Shown here one piece after another: positions 25,074 through 32,915 of a DNA stretch of 38,818 nucleotides (the first letter of the stretch is position 1; each line of letters opens with the position of its first letter). The DNA is from CAYHCE01 sp964355015 (GTDB taxonomy: Bacteria > Cyanobacteriota > Cyanobacteriia > PCC-6307 > Cyanobiaceae): assembly GCA_964355015.1 (NCBI GenBank), contig CAYHCE010000028.1:1-38818 (forward strand), given 5' to 3'. The position numbers were made by a program, and so were the translations under genes. The notes below the pieces were generated by a model, which did no database searches, was not told the origin of the DNA, and was given only the letters and a program-made list of their open reading frames with translations.

Positions 25074-26192
25074 TTACGATAATTTCTCTGCCACTTCGTT
25101 GATGACTTGTGCCGCTTGAAGTACAAGGTCTTGAGGAATATAGTCAAAAAGAGGGGGCGAGAAAACGTGCGCGGCATAGTATTCTGAGACAGGGAAGGAA
25201 CCGATTTGATGGCCAAGGTATTGATAGGCTGGCATTTGGTGAATAGGAGTTCGGTAGCTAACATTTACTGAAACGCCTCTACGACCAATCTCGTCCACGA
25301 AGGCATCTCTATTACCTGAATAGATAAAGGGCAAAAGATAGTTTGAGCTGGTCGAGCAAGGGGGTACAGGAATTTGCTTAATGGAAGACGAGGTAAACAC
25401 AGAGGTATATACATCATGAACTTTAGAACGGTATTGGATATTGTCGACAAGTCTCTTGAGCTTTAAACGGAGGATTGCAGCATGAATCTCATCCATTCGA
25501 GAGTTGAATCCATGCACATCTGCAACATAATCGGAAGAGATGCCGTAGAATCTTAGTTTTCTAAGAGTTTCAAAATAGTCTTTGGATTGAGTAACAATCA
25601 TGCCGGCATCGCCGAAGCCACCTAGTGACTTCGTCGGATAAAAAGAGAAACAAGAGAGATCCCCAAAAGATCCAGTAAATTTATCATGATATTTTGAGCC
25701 ATGAGACTGGCTACAGTCTTCAATGACTTTAAGCTGATAATCGCTTGCGATCTTGCCTATGGCGTCCATGTCACAAGAACGCCCATAGAGATGAACAGGG
25801 ATGATTGCCCTTGTTCTATCAGTAATCAGATTGGGTATAAGCGAAGAATCGATTAGGGCGTATTGGTTCACATCACAAAAAACAGGCTTTGCACCGGCTT
25901 GACAGATTGCAGAGACAGTGGGAATGGCTGTATTAGGAACAGTAATGACCTCATCTCCTTGTCCGATGTCAAGGCACTTGAGAGCTAGAAACAATGCATT
26001 TGTAGCATTATCGCAACCAACTGAATAGGGAACAGCAATAAAACTCGCAAACTCTTGCTCAAAAGCAAGAAGTTCGGGACCAAACAAAAGACGACCAGAG
26101 TCAAAGACTCTATTGATTGCCTTTAAATAGTCATCACGATGCTGCAACAAGTCGTACTGATAAGACCAGGATGGGATAGGGGCGGAGGTCAT
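25074..26192 (-). CDS. DegT/DnrJ/EryC1-type sugar aminotransferase
   Basis: A 372-residue PLP enzyme that puts an amino group on a keto-sugar nucleotide. Motifs include YSVGCDNATNALFLAL (phosphate loop), GDEVITVPNTAIPTVSAI, PVHLYGRSCDMDAI, VIEDCSQSHGSKY with Asp159 for the pyridine nitrogen, and FSFYPTKSLGGFGDAGMI with Lys188 as the Schiff-base lysine. Length is normal for FdtB/QdtB/EvaB/VioA-like members. Its start overlaps the stop of the oxidoreductase gene (ATGA), and it is last in the operon. One sample line at 25561 has 26 G+C of 60. With an FdtA-like isomerase in the operon, C3 amination is the likelier outcome, by inference. Confidence 0.88.
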   Translation of the reverse strand: MTSAPIPSWSYQYDLLQHRDDYLKAINRVFDSGRLLFGPELLAFEQEFASFIAVPYSVGCDNATNALFLALKCLDIGQGDEVITVPNTAIPTVSAICQAGAKPVFCDVNQYALIDSSLIPNLITDRTRAIIPVHLYGRSCDMDAIGKIASDYQLKVIEDCSQSHGSKYHDKFTGSFGDLSCFSFYPTKSLGGFGDAGMIVTQSKDYFETLRKLRFYGISSDYVADVHGFNSRMDEIHAAILRLKLKRLVDNIQYRSKVHDVYTSVFTSSSIKQIPVPPCSTSSNYLLPFIYSGNRDAFVDEIGRRGVSVNVSYRTPIHQMPAYQYLGHQIGSFPVSEYYAAHVFSPPLFDYIPQDLVLQAAQVINEVAEKLS

Positions 26193-27148
26193 GTACTTGC
26201 AAGCGCAGCCTTGAGCTCCCCCATGATAGCGAAACGGTGTTTTATCTTTTGACGTTCTATGGAGTAGTCATGACCGTGAATAGCTTCCAGGCAATGTACA
26301 AGATAGTTAGAGAAGGCATTATCGGTGACTTGATGAGATACATGTTTAGAGGAGCTCGATATGTCAACCTGAACCGGCGTAGTCGCATCTGAAGAAAAGG
26401 CTCTGTGCAGGATTGTCGTCGTAAGATCGCCAATAATCTCAATGGAATTTCGATATTGGGAGCCAAAGCCGATACAGGCAGATAATGTATTGCACTCAGA
26501 GAAGGCGTTGAATATGATAATTTCTGAAAGTCCATGTTTGCTGTAAAGGCTATGCGACCTGTATTGCGATGCATCGGCTATAGCAAGCATGACAAGAAGA
26601 TCGGCAATATAAACTGACATGTCCCAAAAAACTCCATGACCCGGAAAACTCTGATTGACTCTAAAGGAAGATGGCTCAGGCATGGGTATAGTAAACTTTA
26701 CATCGATATAATTCGACTTATTTCCAGAAAGTTGCCTGGTAATATGGCTGCATTGTTTATGATATGACCAGGTGCAGGCCTCAGATACAAAACAGTTGCG
26801 AGCAACTGATTCTTCCTCGATGTCGATCAATTCACGTTGAGAAAGGCAAATGGGCTTGTCAACAATTATATTGTATCCTTTTTGCAGGCAATTCATGGCC
26901 AACTTATAGTGCAGGTGATTCTCGCCTGAGATATATACGAAAACATAGGCATCTTTTATTTTATCTCTATCGAAGAATTCGTCAGATCGAAAAATAGTTG
27001 CACCGGGGTATTGGGTGGAAACACTCGCAAAATGAGACGGATCCCTTCTGGTATAAATGTCAATTGAGGCAACTTCAGGAATTGTTAGTAATGCAGGCAG
27101 GACCTTGCGCTCAACAATTGATGAATATCCTAGTATTGCGACTTTCAT
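26189..27148 (-). CDS. Gfo/Idh/MocA-family sugar oxidoreductase
   Basis: A 319-residue NAD(P)-dependent enzyme. The N-terminal Rossmann strand MKVAILGYSSIVERKVLPAL is followed by YISGENHLHYKLAMNCLQKG and IIVDKPICLSQ. Lys98 is the catalytic lysine in the family motif normally written EKP; Asp replaces Glu here. GHGVFWDMSVYIADLLVML matches the central substrate helix. In deoxysugar pathways, KijD10-type members reduce C3 of the 3,4-diketo product of a 2,3-dehydratase, and that role fits because such a dehydratase gene overlaps it. Both ends overlap neighbouring genes by four bases. Strongly AT-rich: one sample line at 26941 has 18 G+C of 60. Confidence 0.8.
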   Translation of the reverse strand: MKVAILGYSSIVERKVLPALLTIPEVASIDIYTRRDPSHFASVSTQYPGATIFRSDEFFDRDKIKDAYVFVYISGENHLHYKLAMNCLQKGYNIIVDKPICLSQRELIDIEEESVARNCFVSEACTWSYHKQCSHITRQLSGNKSNYIDVKFTIPMPEPSSFRVNQSFPGHGVFWDMSVYIADLLVMLAIADASQYRSHSLYSKHGLSEIIIFNAFSECNTLSACIGFGSQYRNSIEIIGDLTTTILHRAFSSDATTPVQVDISSSSKHVSHQVTDNAFSNYLVHCLEAIHGHDYSIERQKIKHRFAIMGELKAALAST

Positions 27149-28362
27149 GGCCTTGACAAAAGGTAAGCCAACAGCACTGATACGATCGAACGGAGTTCAA
27201 TGGAAACAAAGTTTCCGCTATGATAGATTGCATCAATATCAGTCAGCGTCAGCCAGATCTTGTCATGCTCTTCTGCCATCTTCTTAAGTACTGTCGTATC
27301 GTTGTATGAAAGAAAATGAAGTGAATTGTGATTTGATCTTCTCCAAAACCGTCCTCCCTCCTCAGTTTGCCAGCAAGAATGAACGACAATCAGGTTACTT
27401 GTGTCAATAGGAGTGGATTCATCGCAGAAGGTGGGTTGAAGCTCTGGCTCAGAGAGCAGACCGGGCAATGTCACAATTGATGCGAGTATTGCGATGTCTC
27501 CTTTGTAGTGAGTATAGACTAGGCCAAAGTTTTTCGAAGGAAGCTGTAGAAGAGGTTGTTGCCATTGAGTAACCTCTCGATTTTCACAGGTAGCTTTTAC
27601 GCCTATGATTCTTACATTTGTATCACGATCTAAGTGAATGGCCCCATCTGATAAGCTGGCGATATCAGATACTGGGCATAGTCGCCATGGCAACTGATGC
27701 TTAAAGGCGTAAGTTGATACAACTCGTAGAAGTGACTGGGGATCATGCAATGTTGAGGTTTTTAAATGTTCTCGCTTAAAAATTCTGACAAGAAGTGGAA
27801 ATAATGTTACGCGTAAATCTATGTGTACTTTCCGATTCTCCAGCAAGAGACTGCATAGGCTTGGGATGTCGATCCAGGTATGTTGAGGCGTAAGAACAAG
27901 ATCTTGATGTTGCTTTGGTAAATACCCGCAAGCATTGATATTCTTTTTGTGCAGGAATGAATCAGATTGTTCAGTCTGCAAAGTAAAACTAAGCCAGTCT
28001 GCTGCTTGAATAATCTGTTGATCACTATTCAATGATGAAGCTCCATGCATGCCTCTTATATTGCTATAGGTCATTTGTATAGACGGAGAAAGCTGGATCA
28101 AGGGATCATTCCCAGGCTCAAACTTTTTACAAACGAGTAGCTTGGTAGAATCGGAAGAATATTGACTGTCACTGGCGAACAATAGTAGGAGGCCTATCTC
28201 ATTTTGAGAGATCAGGATTCCAGAGTCAGCTTTCGGCGAAGCGGACTGTTGATATCCAACGAAAGTAAAAAAGCCTCCTGATGCATGTGTCAAGGCAAGC
28301 GTGCTGTGATTTAGCTGCCAGCCCAAAATCTCAGATACATCAACGATAGTAGACTGTTCCAT
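27145..28362 (-). CDS. NDP-hexose 2,3-dehydratase (EvaA/SpnO-like)
   Basis: A 405-residue protein with the two-fold repeat of the NDP-hexose 2,3-dehydratase family. Repeat one: STKLLVCKKFEPGN and LSPSIQMTYSNIRG (about 72-104), then TWIDIPSLCSLLLENRKVHID (162-182). Repeat two: REVTQWQQPLL (262-272), ILASIVTLPGLLSEPELQPT (292-311), EEGGRFWRR (334-342) and WLTLTDIDAIYHSGNFVSIEL (370-390). These enzymes remove the 2-hydroxyl of NDP-4-keto-6-deoxyglucose, giving a 3,4-diketo-2,6-dideoxy sugar. It is somewhat shorter than antibiotic-pathway members (about 450-490). It begins eight bases after the isomerase gene and overlaps the oxidoreductase start. Confidence 0.78.
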   Translation of the reverse strand: MEQSTIVDVSEILGWQLNHSTLALTHASGGFFTFVGYQQSASPKADSGILISQNEIGLLLLFASDSQYSSDSTKLLVCKKFEPGNDPLIQLSPSIQMTYSNIRGMHGASSLNSDQQIIQAADWLSFTLQTEQSDSFLHKKNINACGYLPKQHQDLVLTPQHTWIDIPSLCSLLLENRKVHIDLRVTLFPLLVRIFKREHLKTSTLHDPQSLLRVVSTYAFKHQLPWRLCPVSDIASLSDGAIHLDRDTNVRIIGVKATCENREVTQWQQPLLQLPSKNFGLVYTHYKGDIAILASIVTLPGLLSEPELQPTFCDESTPIDTSNLIVVHSCWQTEEGGRFWRRSNHNSLHFLSYNDTTVLKKMAEEHDKIWLTLTDIDAIYHSGNFVSIELRSIVSVLLAYLLSRP

Positions 28363-28370
28363 GATATTGG

Positions 28371-28772
28371 CTACATAGAAATCATGGACAGGTATTCATC
28401 TAATGACCGAATTGAGCTGGTTATATTATAAGAGTCGCTGGAGAGGACAAATATTATTGAATTGGATGAAATCCTGTCCATATCAACCCAGGTCATGCTA
28501 GGTAAATAGAGAGGCCTAGTGTCGGCATTGAGAAGTTCCACGCCTTTCTCGAGGTAGTGTATCCAGCTTAATCGCATGCTACCTTGGAGCATTTGAAGAA
28601 TCTGGTGCGTATAGAGATGAGCGTGCCCACCACGCCGCTCGCAAGAAGCGTTCGTTTTCATGTAAAAATATCTTTCAAATCTAACTCCAGTCTGCAGGGT
28701 GCACTCCACTGATGACAGGCAACCTCTTTCATCAGTATTGTGATTAATATCCAAGAAAGAAACAGAAGCCAT
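28371..28772 (-). CDS. FdtA/WxcM-like sugar nucleotide 3,4-ketoisomerase
   Basis: A 133-residue cupin. DERGCLSSVE at the start, then ERRGGHAHLYTHQILQMLQGSM with the diagnostic RGGHAH (Arg47-His52; His50 corresponds to the catalytic histidine of FdtA). LYLPSMTWVDMDRISSNSIIFVLSSDSY and SLDEYLSMI are normal for the family C-terminus. Such enzymes shift the keto group of dTDP-4-keto-6-deoxyglucose from C4 to C3. It is the first gene of the four-gene operon. The ATG at 28772 is followed directly by conserved sequence, so the start is secure. Confidence 0.87.
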   Translation of the reverse strand: MASVSFLDINHNTDERGCLSSVECTLQTGVRFERYFYMKTNASCERRGGHAHLYTHQILQMLQGSMRLSWIHYLEKGVELLNADTRPLYLPSMTWVDMDRISSNSIIFVLSSDSYNITSSIRSLDEYLSMISM

Positions 28773-29250
28773 AGGCTTGCCACGGGGACTGTTTGGATCG
28801 GCAAGTGCCAGAGTATGGTCCGCTTGATGCGCTTGTTTGAATGCCTATAGGCGGCAGATCGCAATTCTGCTGCGATCGGGCCGCGAGGGCTGCAAGGGTG
28901 AACCCTCTGATGCTTCGCTGCGTGGTTGTGGCACTGGCCGCTAATTTCAGCGGCTAACCGTAGCAGCTCATGGGACCCCCTGCGATCCTCGTATAGATCG
29001 TCAACCCTTGCCAGGCGTCTGATGTTCGGCTGATCGTTGCTGCAGCTGCCTCTTGATCGACGCTGGTGTCCGGGATTCCTTGATCAGCCAGGCTGCTGCC
29101 GTACGCACCGGGCTGGCGCCCCAGCAGGGAGGGCAGGATCTCCCTGGCCAGGAAGGCCTTGAGAGCAGCGTCGCGATGAGTGCCGCGTTGACTCACGGAG
29201 AACGCCGCTGTTCGGACTGAGATTCGCAGAAGCATGAGCCCGTCCAACCG
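28773..29250. promoter_or_regulatory. Upstream region of the deoxysugar operon, with hairpins
   Basis: No gene that I can support. Three inverted repeats lie here: GCCTATAGGC (28843-28852); GATCGCA (28857-28863) with TGCGATC (28871-28877) around a seven-base loop; and GCCGCT (28937-28942) with AGCGGC (28949-28954). The promoter of the minus-strand operon must lie within or near the first 100 bases. GC content rises sharply beyond about 28850, which may mark the island's edge. From about 28960 the DNA looks like decayed mobile-element sequence, but without a recognisable frame. Confidence 0.4.
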
Positions 29251-29632
29251 GTGAGCGTGGCCGAGATCGCCCGTTCCACCGGCATCAACACCCAGACGAT
29301 CTACAACTGGCGCAGCCAGTGGCAGAAGAAGGGCCAGCGTGTGCCGGCTACCGCCAAAGCTCCGGAGCCGTGGGTCGTTGCCGACAAGCTGGCGGCTGTG
29401 ATCCAGGCCGCTGGCCTCAGTGGCACTGAACTGGGTGCTTTCTGCCGTGAACGGGGCCTGTACCCAAACAGCTTGGCCGCTGGCACCAGGCGGCTGAGGA
29501 TGAGAATGGCCCCAGCGCTCCGAGCCTGGCTGACCAGCGGGAACTGCAACGCTGGAATCAGGAGCCGGCTCCGGAGCTTGGACGACTGCAGGGCGAACTG
29601 GAGAAGAAGGAAATGGCACCCACCTCACAGCA
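29251..29632 (+). pseudogene. Decayed IS3-type helper protein (orfA-like)
   Basis: VAEIARSTGINTQTIYNWRSQWQ is a helix-turn-helix typical of IS3-family orfA-type proteins. AADKLAAVIQAAGLSGTELGAF-like sequence and a CRERGLYP motif follow. One base is missing near 29463, just after GLYP. The next frame then continues KQLGRWHQAAEDENGPSAPS and LADQRELQRWNQEPAPELGRLQGELEKKE, a coiled-coil-like tail. No integrase part (orfB) follows; another transposase remnant in opposite orientation begins instead. Confidence 0.75.
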
Positions 29633-29708
29633 AGCCCTTGGAGTTTCTACAGGCAGGCTGCCATGCAGGGGCCTCCATCCAGGTGGTTGCCAGGGTCGAT
29701 GAGAGGTC

Positions 29709-30225
29709 TCATCCCGTCGTCGCTGCCGCCTGGTGCCAGCAGAGCAGCATGAGCATGCCCTCAAGGCGCAGGGCGTTGAGGTTCATCGTCCGCAGCGTCG
29801 CCAGGATCTGGACTCCGTTTGTTTCTTTGTTGCAGTGGGCGTCTGCCCGCAGGGCTCGGGTTTCGCTATCGGCCTCGGTGGCGTAGGTGGTCTGGGCGAT
29901 CGCCATGCCGAGCGACTGGGTGTGGAGACTCGCCTGGGCCATGACGCTGGCTGCAGCAGAAGGGGTTTCAGCGATCGATCCCCGCAGGGTCTTGCCGTCA
30001 CACACCAGGCTGGGTCGCCCCAGGACTGGAACAGGGCCGCAAAGCCAGGCAGATCGAGCTGAGCGAGCAGCAACCGGACGGTGGAATCGGAGGGTGTCTT
30101 GCCGAAATCCGCATGCGGCAGGGCGGCAGCGCCTTGAGGAGGCTGATCAGATCGCTGGCAGCTGCAGGACCGGCGAGCAGAGAAGACAACGGAGCCGAGT
30201 GGAATCCCGAAATTACGACTGCTCC
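29709..30225 (-). pseudogene. Decayed ISAs1-family transposase, second copy
   Basis: Read on the minus strand: SDLISLLKALP near 30150 matches SDLISFLKAIP of the 37.7 kb copy, DSTVRLLLAQLDLPGFAALFQSW matches its middle, and CDGKTLRGS near 29985-30005 is the first catalytic-Asp motif. QSLGMAIAQTTYATEADSE follows. Then the reading jumps to DAHCNKETNGVQILATLRTMNLNALRLEG, the C-terminal region after the catalytic Glu. At least one frame change and one large internal deletion are needed. It lies inverted relative to the copy at 24.2 kb. Confidence 0.78.
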
Positions 30226-30248
30226 TGTCGAAGCCTGTCCAGTGCCGC

Positions 30249-31244
30249 TCAGCTCGCCGTGGTGAGGCCCGCCTGCACCAGATCGTGCAGCCGCAGCAGC
30301 CCCAGCAACGGCCCCGCCCCACGGAGCACCGGCAGCACGCCGATCGGTTTGCGCCGGTTGCGCTCCATCCGTTCCAGCGCCTCCACGGCCAGCAGCTCCG
30401 GTTCCACGGTGATGGGATCGGCCGTCATCAGCTGGGCGGCCCGCAGCTCGGCCCAGCTTGTGGGCGGATGCTGCTCCAGGGCCCGGCGCAGATCGCCATC
30501 GGTGATCAGCCCGGCCAGCAGGCCGTCCGCACCGGCCCTGCGCACCCAGCAGGCGCCGTAGCCGTCGCTGGTGAGCTGGGTGATCACGTCGCGGAGGCTG
30601 GAGGTCTCGTCGACGGGATGGAGCCGCTCGGCGGGCACCATCAGATCGGCCACGGTGAGGGTGAGCTGCTTGCCCAGCGAACCGGCCGGATGGTTGAGGG
30701 CGAAGTCCGCGGGCGAGATCCCCCGCCTTTCCATCCAGACGGCCGCCAGGGCGTCGCCGATCGCCATCGCCACCGCGGTGCTCGCTGTGGGCGCCAGGTT
30801 GAGCGGGCAGACCTCCCGGTCCACCGACCCGTCGAGCACCACGTCGCAGCCGAGGGCCAGGCTGGAGGCCACCCGCCCCACCAGCGCGATGCAGGCGGTG
30901 CCGCGGCGGCGCAGGTGGGGCAGGATCTCGATCAGTTCCTGGGTCTCGCCGCTGTTGGAGAGAAGCAGGGCCACGTCCTCGGGCGCCACCACCCCCAGAT
31001 CGCCATGCAGGGCATCGAGGGGATTGAGATAGAGGGCCATCAGCCCGATCGAGGCGAAGGTGGCGGCGATCTTGCGCGCCACGATGCCGCTCTTGCCCAC
31101 GCCAGTGATCACCAGCTTGGAGCGCAGGTCGGCACAGCGATCCAGCAGGGTGAGGGCAGCGTCCACCTGGCTGGCGTCCAGCCGTTCAGCCGCGGCCGCG
31201 ATGGCCGCGGCCTCCTCCCGCAGACAGCGCGTCAGTGCCGACAT
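30249..31244 (-). CDS. kdsD: Arabinose 5-phosphate isomerase (KdsD/KpsF), SIS plus two CBS domains
   Basis: Interconverts D-ribulose 5-phosphate and D-arabinose 5-phosphate, supplying the KdsA substrate. The 331-residue product has an SIS domain (KLVITGVGKSGIVARKIAATFASIG, LLLSNSGETQELIEILPHL, APTASTAVAMAIGDALA) and FALNHPAGSLGKQL. Two CBS domains follow, beginning VADLMVPAERLHPV and AAQLMTADPITVEPE. The ATG at 31244 is chosen because MSALTRCLREEAAAI matches the family start; the frame is open back into smpB. Its 3' end lies about 20 bases from the second ISAs1 remnant but appears intact (LHDLVQAGL). It follows smpB on the same strand. Confidence 0.93.
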   Translation of the reverse strand: MSALTRCLREEAAAIAAAAERLDASQVDAALTLLDRCADLRSKLVITGVGKSGIVARKIAATFASIGLMALYLNPLDALHGDLGVVAPEDVALLLSNSGETQELIEILPHLRRRGTACIALVGRVASSLALGCDVVLDGSVDREVCPLNLAPTASTAVAMAIGDALAAVWMERRGISPADFALNHPAGSLGKQLTLTVADLMVPAERLHPVDETSSLRDVITQLTSDGYGACWVRRAGADGLLAGLITDGDLRRALEQHPPTSWAELRAAQLMTADPITVEPELLAVEALERMERNRRKPIGVLPVLRGAGPLLGLLRLHDLVQAGLTTAS

Positions 31245-31296
31245 CCCCGTGCCTTCAGCCTGGGCGGACTGTATGGCTGGGCGGGCTGCCGCAGGG

Positions 31297-31794
31297 TCAG
31301 AGTCGGGCAAGGGCCGAGCGCACGTCGCGGGCATCCTGCTTGCGCTTTTCCTCCTGGCGCTTGTCGTGTAGCTTGCGGCCCTTGGCCAGCCCCAGGGTGA
31401 GCTTGATCCAGGAGCCCTTGAGGTGAAGGTTGAGCGGGATCAGGGTGAGGCCCTTCTGGTCCAGCGCCACACGCAGCCTGTCAATCTCACGGCGGTGGGC
31501 CAGCAGCTTGCGCACCCGCAGCGGTTCGTGATTGAAGTAGGCGCCGGCGTGGCTGTGGGGAGAGATGTGCACGTTGTGCAACTGCAGTTCGCCGTTGCGG
31601 ATCAGGCAGAAGCCGTCCCGCAGATTCGCCTTGCCTGCCCGGATCGATTTCACTTCCGTGCCTACCAGTTCGATGCCTGTTTCGAGGGTTTCGAGGATCT
31701 CGTATTGATGGCGGGCGAAACGGTTGTCGGCCAGCAGCCGGTTGGCGGCATCCCGGGCCGCCCTGGCTGCTTTCTTGCCCGCGCCTTTGGCCAT
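31297..31794 (-). CDS. smpB: SsrA-binding protein SmpB
   Basis: Binds tmRNA and brings it to stalled ribosomes for trans-translation. 165 residues, normal for SmpB. The N-terminus is lysine- and alanine-rich, then NRFARHQYEILETLETGIELVGTEVKSIRAG, the beta-barrel core; NLRDGFCLIRNGELQLHNVHISPH and KLLAHRREIDRL follow. The basic C-terminal tail with KGRKLHDKRQEEKRKQ is the part that enters the decoding centre. It is divergent from ruvB, with 59 bases between the starts. No ssrA RNA gene was found in this window. Confidence 0.95.
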   Translation of the reverse strand: MAKGAGKKAARAARDAANRLLADNRFARHQYEILETLETGIELVGTEVKSIRAGKANLRDGFCLIRNGELQLHNVHISPHSHAGAYFNHEPLRVRKLLAHRREIDRLRVALDQKGLTLIPLNLHLKGSWIKLTLGLAKGRKLHDKRQEEKRKQDARDVRSALARL

Positions 31795-31853
31795 CGACCT
31801 CCCTGCGTCTGCCTCGACCCTATCGAGGGCCCTGCCTGCCTACGCTCTAGCGC

Positions 31854-32915
31854 ATGGCGATCGTCTCCTCCGCCGCTGGATCCGGGGCTCAGCCGCCCTC
31901 CCGTCTGGTCGATCCCCGCGAGCAGTCGGAGGAGCGGTCCGAACCCGTCGCTCCCCTGCAGCGGCGCGAGGACAGCCTGCGGCCGAGGTGTCTGAGCGAT
32001 TACATCGGCCAGCGGGAGCTCAAACAGGTGCTCGGCATCGCTGTGGAGGCCACCCTGCATCGGCGCGAGGCCCTCGACCATGTGCTGCTCTATGGCCCTC
32101 CCGGCCTCGGCAAGACCACCATGGCTCTCGTGCTGGCCGAGGAGCTGGGTGTGCGCTGCCGCATCACCAGCGCTCCGGCCCTGGAGCGTCCCAGGGACAT
32201 CATCGGCCTGCTGGTGAACCTTCAGGCCAACGATCTCCTGTTCATCGACGAGATCCACCGGCTCAACAGGGTGGCGGAGGAGCTGCTCTATCCCGCCATG
32301 GAAGATTTCCGCCTCGACCTCACCGTGGGCAAGGGCACCACCGCCCGCAGCCGCGCTGTACCGCTTGCCCCGTTCACCCTGGTGGGCGCCACCACCCGGG
32401 CCGGAGCTCTGAGCTCGCCGCTGCGCGACCGCTTCGGGCTGGTCCAGCGGCTGGAGTTCTACGCGCTCGATGACCTCAGGGCCATCGTGGAGCGAGCGGC
32501 CGGCCTGCTTTCGCTGGAGCTGGAGCCGGAGGCCGCGCTCGAGGTGGCACGGCGCTGCCGCGGCACGCCCCGGATCGCCAACCGATTGCTGCGACGGGTC
32601 CGGGACGTGGCCAGTGTGCGGGGCCACGACCGGATCGGGCCTTCGCTGGTGGCCGAGGCCCTCAGCCTGCACCGGGTCGATGATCGTGGCCTCGACGCCA
32701 GCGACCGACGGCTGCTGGAGTTGCTGCTCGAGGCCTATGCCGGCGGCCCGGTGGGCCTCGACACCCTGGCGGCGGGACTGGGCGAGGACCCGGTCACCCT
32801 CGAGACGGTGGTGGAGCCTTTCCTGCTCCAGCTGGGCTTCCTGCAGCGCACCCCCCGCGGCCGCGTTGCCACGGCCGCGGCGAGGCGGCACCTGGGCTGG
32901 CCGGAGGCGGCCTGA
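31854..32915 (+). CDS. ruvB: Holliday junction branch-migration ATPase RuvB
   Basis: The motor of the RuvAB complex in recombinational repair. 353 residues, with a cyanobacteria-like extended N-terminus (about 40 residues) before LRPRCLSDYIGQRELKQVL. Walker A GPPGLGKTT at 81-89, Walker B LLFIDEIHRL with Asp132-Glu133, the beta-hairpin region RLDLTVGKG, sensor 1 FTLVGATTRAGALSSPLRDRFG, and sensor 2 in RGTPRIANRLLRRVRD. The C-terminal winged helix ends LQRTPRGRVAT. The stop overlaps the ATG of the TPR gene (TGATG), suggesting a five-gene run through to the HEAT protein. Confidence 0.96.
   Translation: MAIVSSAAGSGAQPPSRLVDPREQSEERSEPVAPLQRREDSLRPRCLSDYIGQRELKQVLGIAVEATLHRREALDHVLLYGPPGLGKTTMALVLAEELGVRCRITSAPALERPRDIIGLLVNLQANDLLFIDEIHRLNRVAEELLYPAMEDFRLDLTVGKGTTARSRAVPLAPFTLVGATTRAGALSSPLRDRFGLVQRLEFYALDDLRAIVERAAGLLSLELEPEAALEVARRCRGTPRIANRLLRRVRDVASVRGHDRIGPSLVAEALSLHRVDDRGLDASDRRLLELLLEAYAGGPVGLDTLAAGLGEDPVTLETVVEPFLLQLGFLQRTPRGRVATAAARRHLGWPEAA

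Noticed and set aside
28954..29628. Minus-strand open frame across the IS3-type remnant
   Set aside because: The plus strand has clear orfA-like sequence in the same place; the minus frame has no family features.
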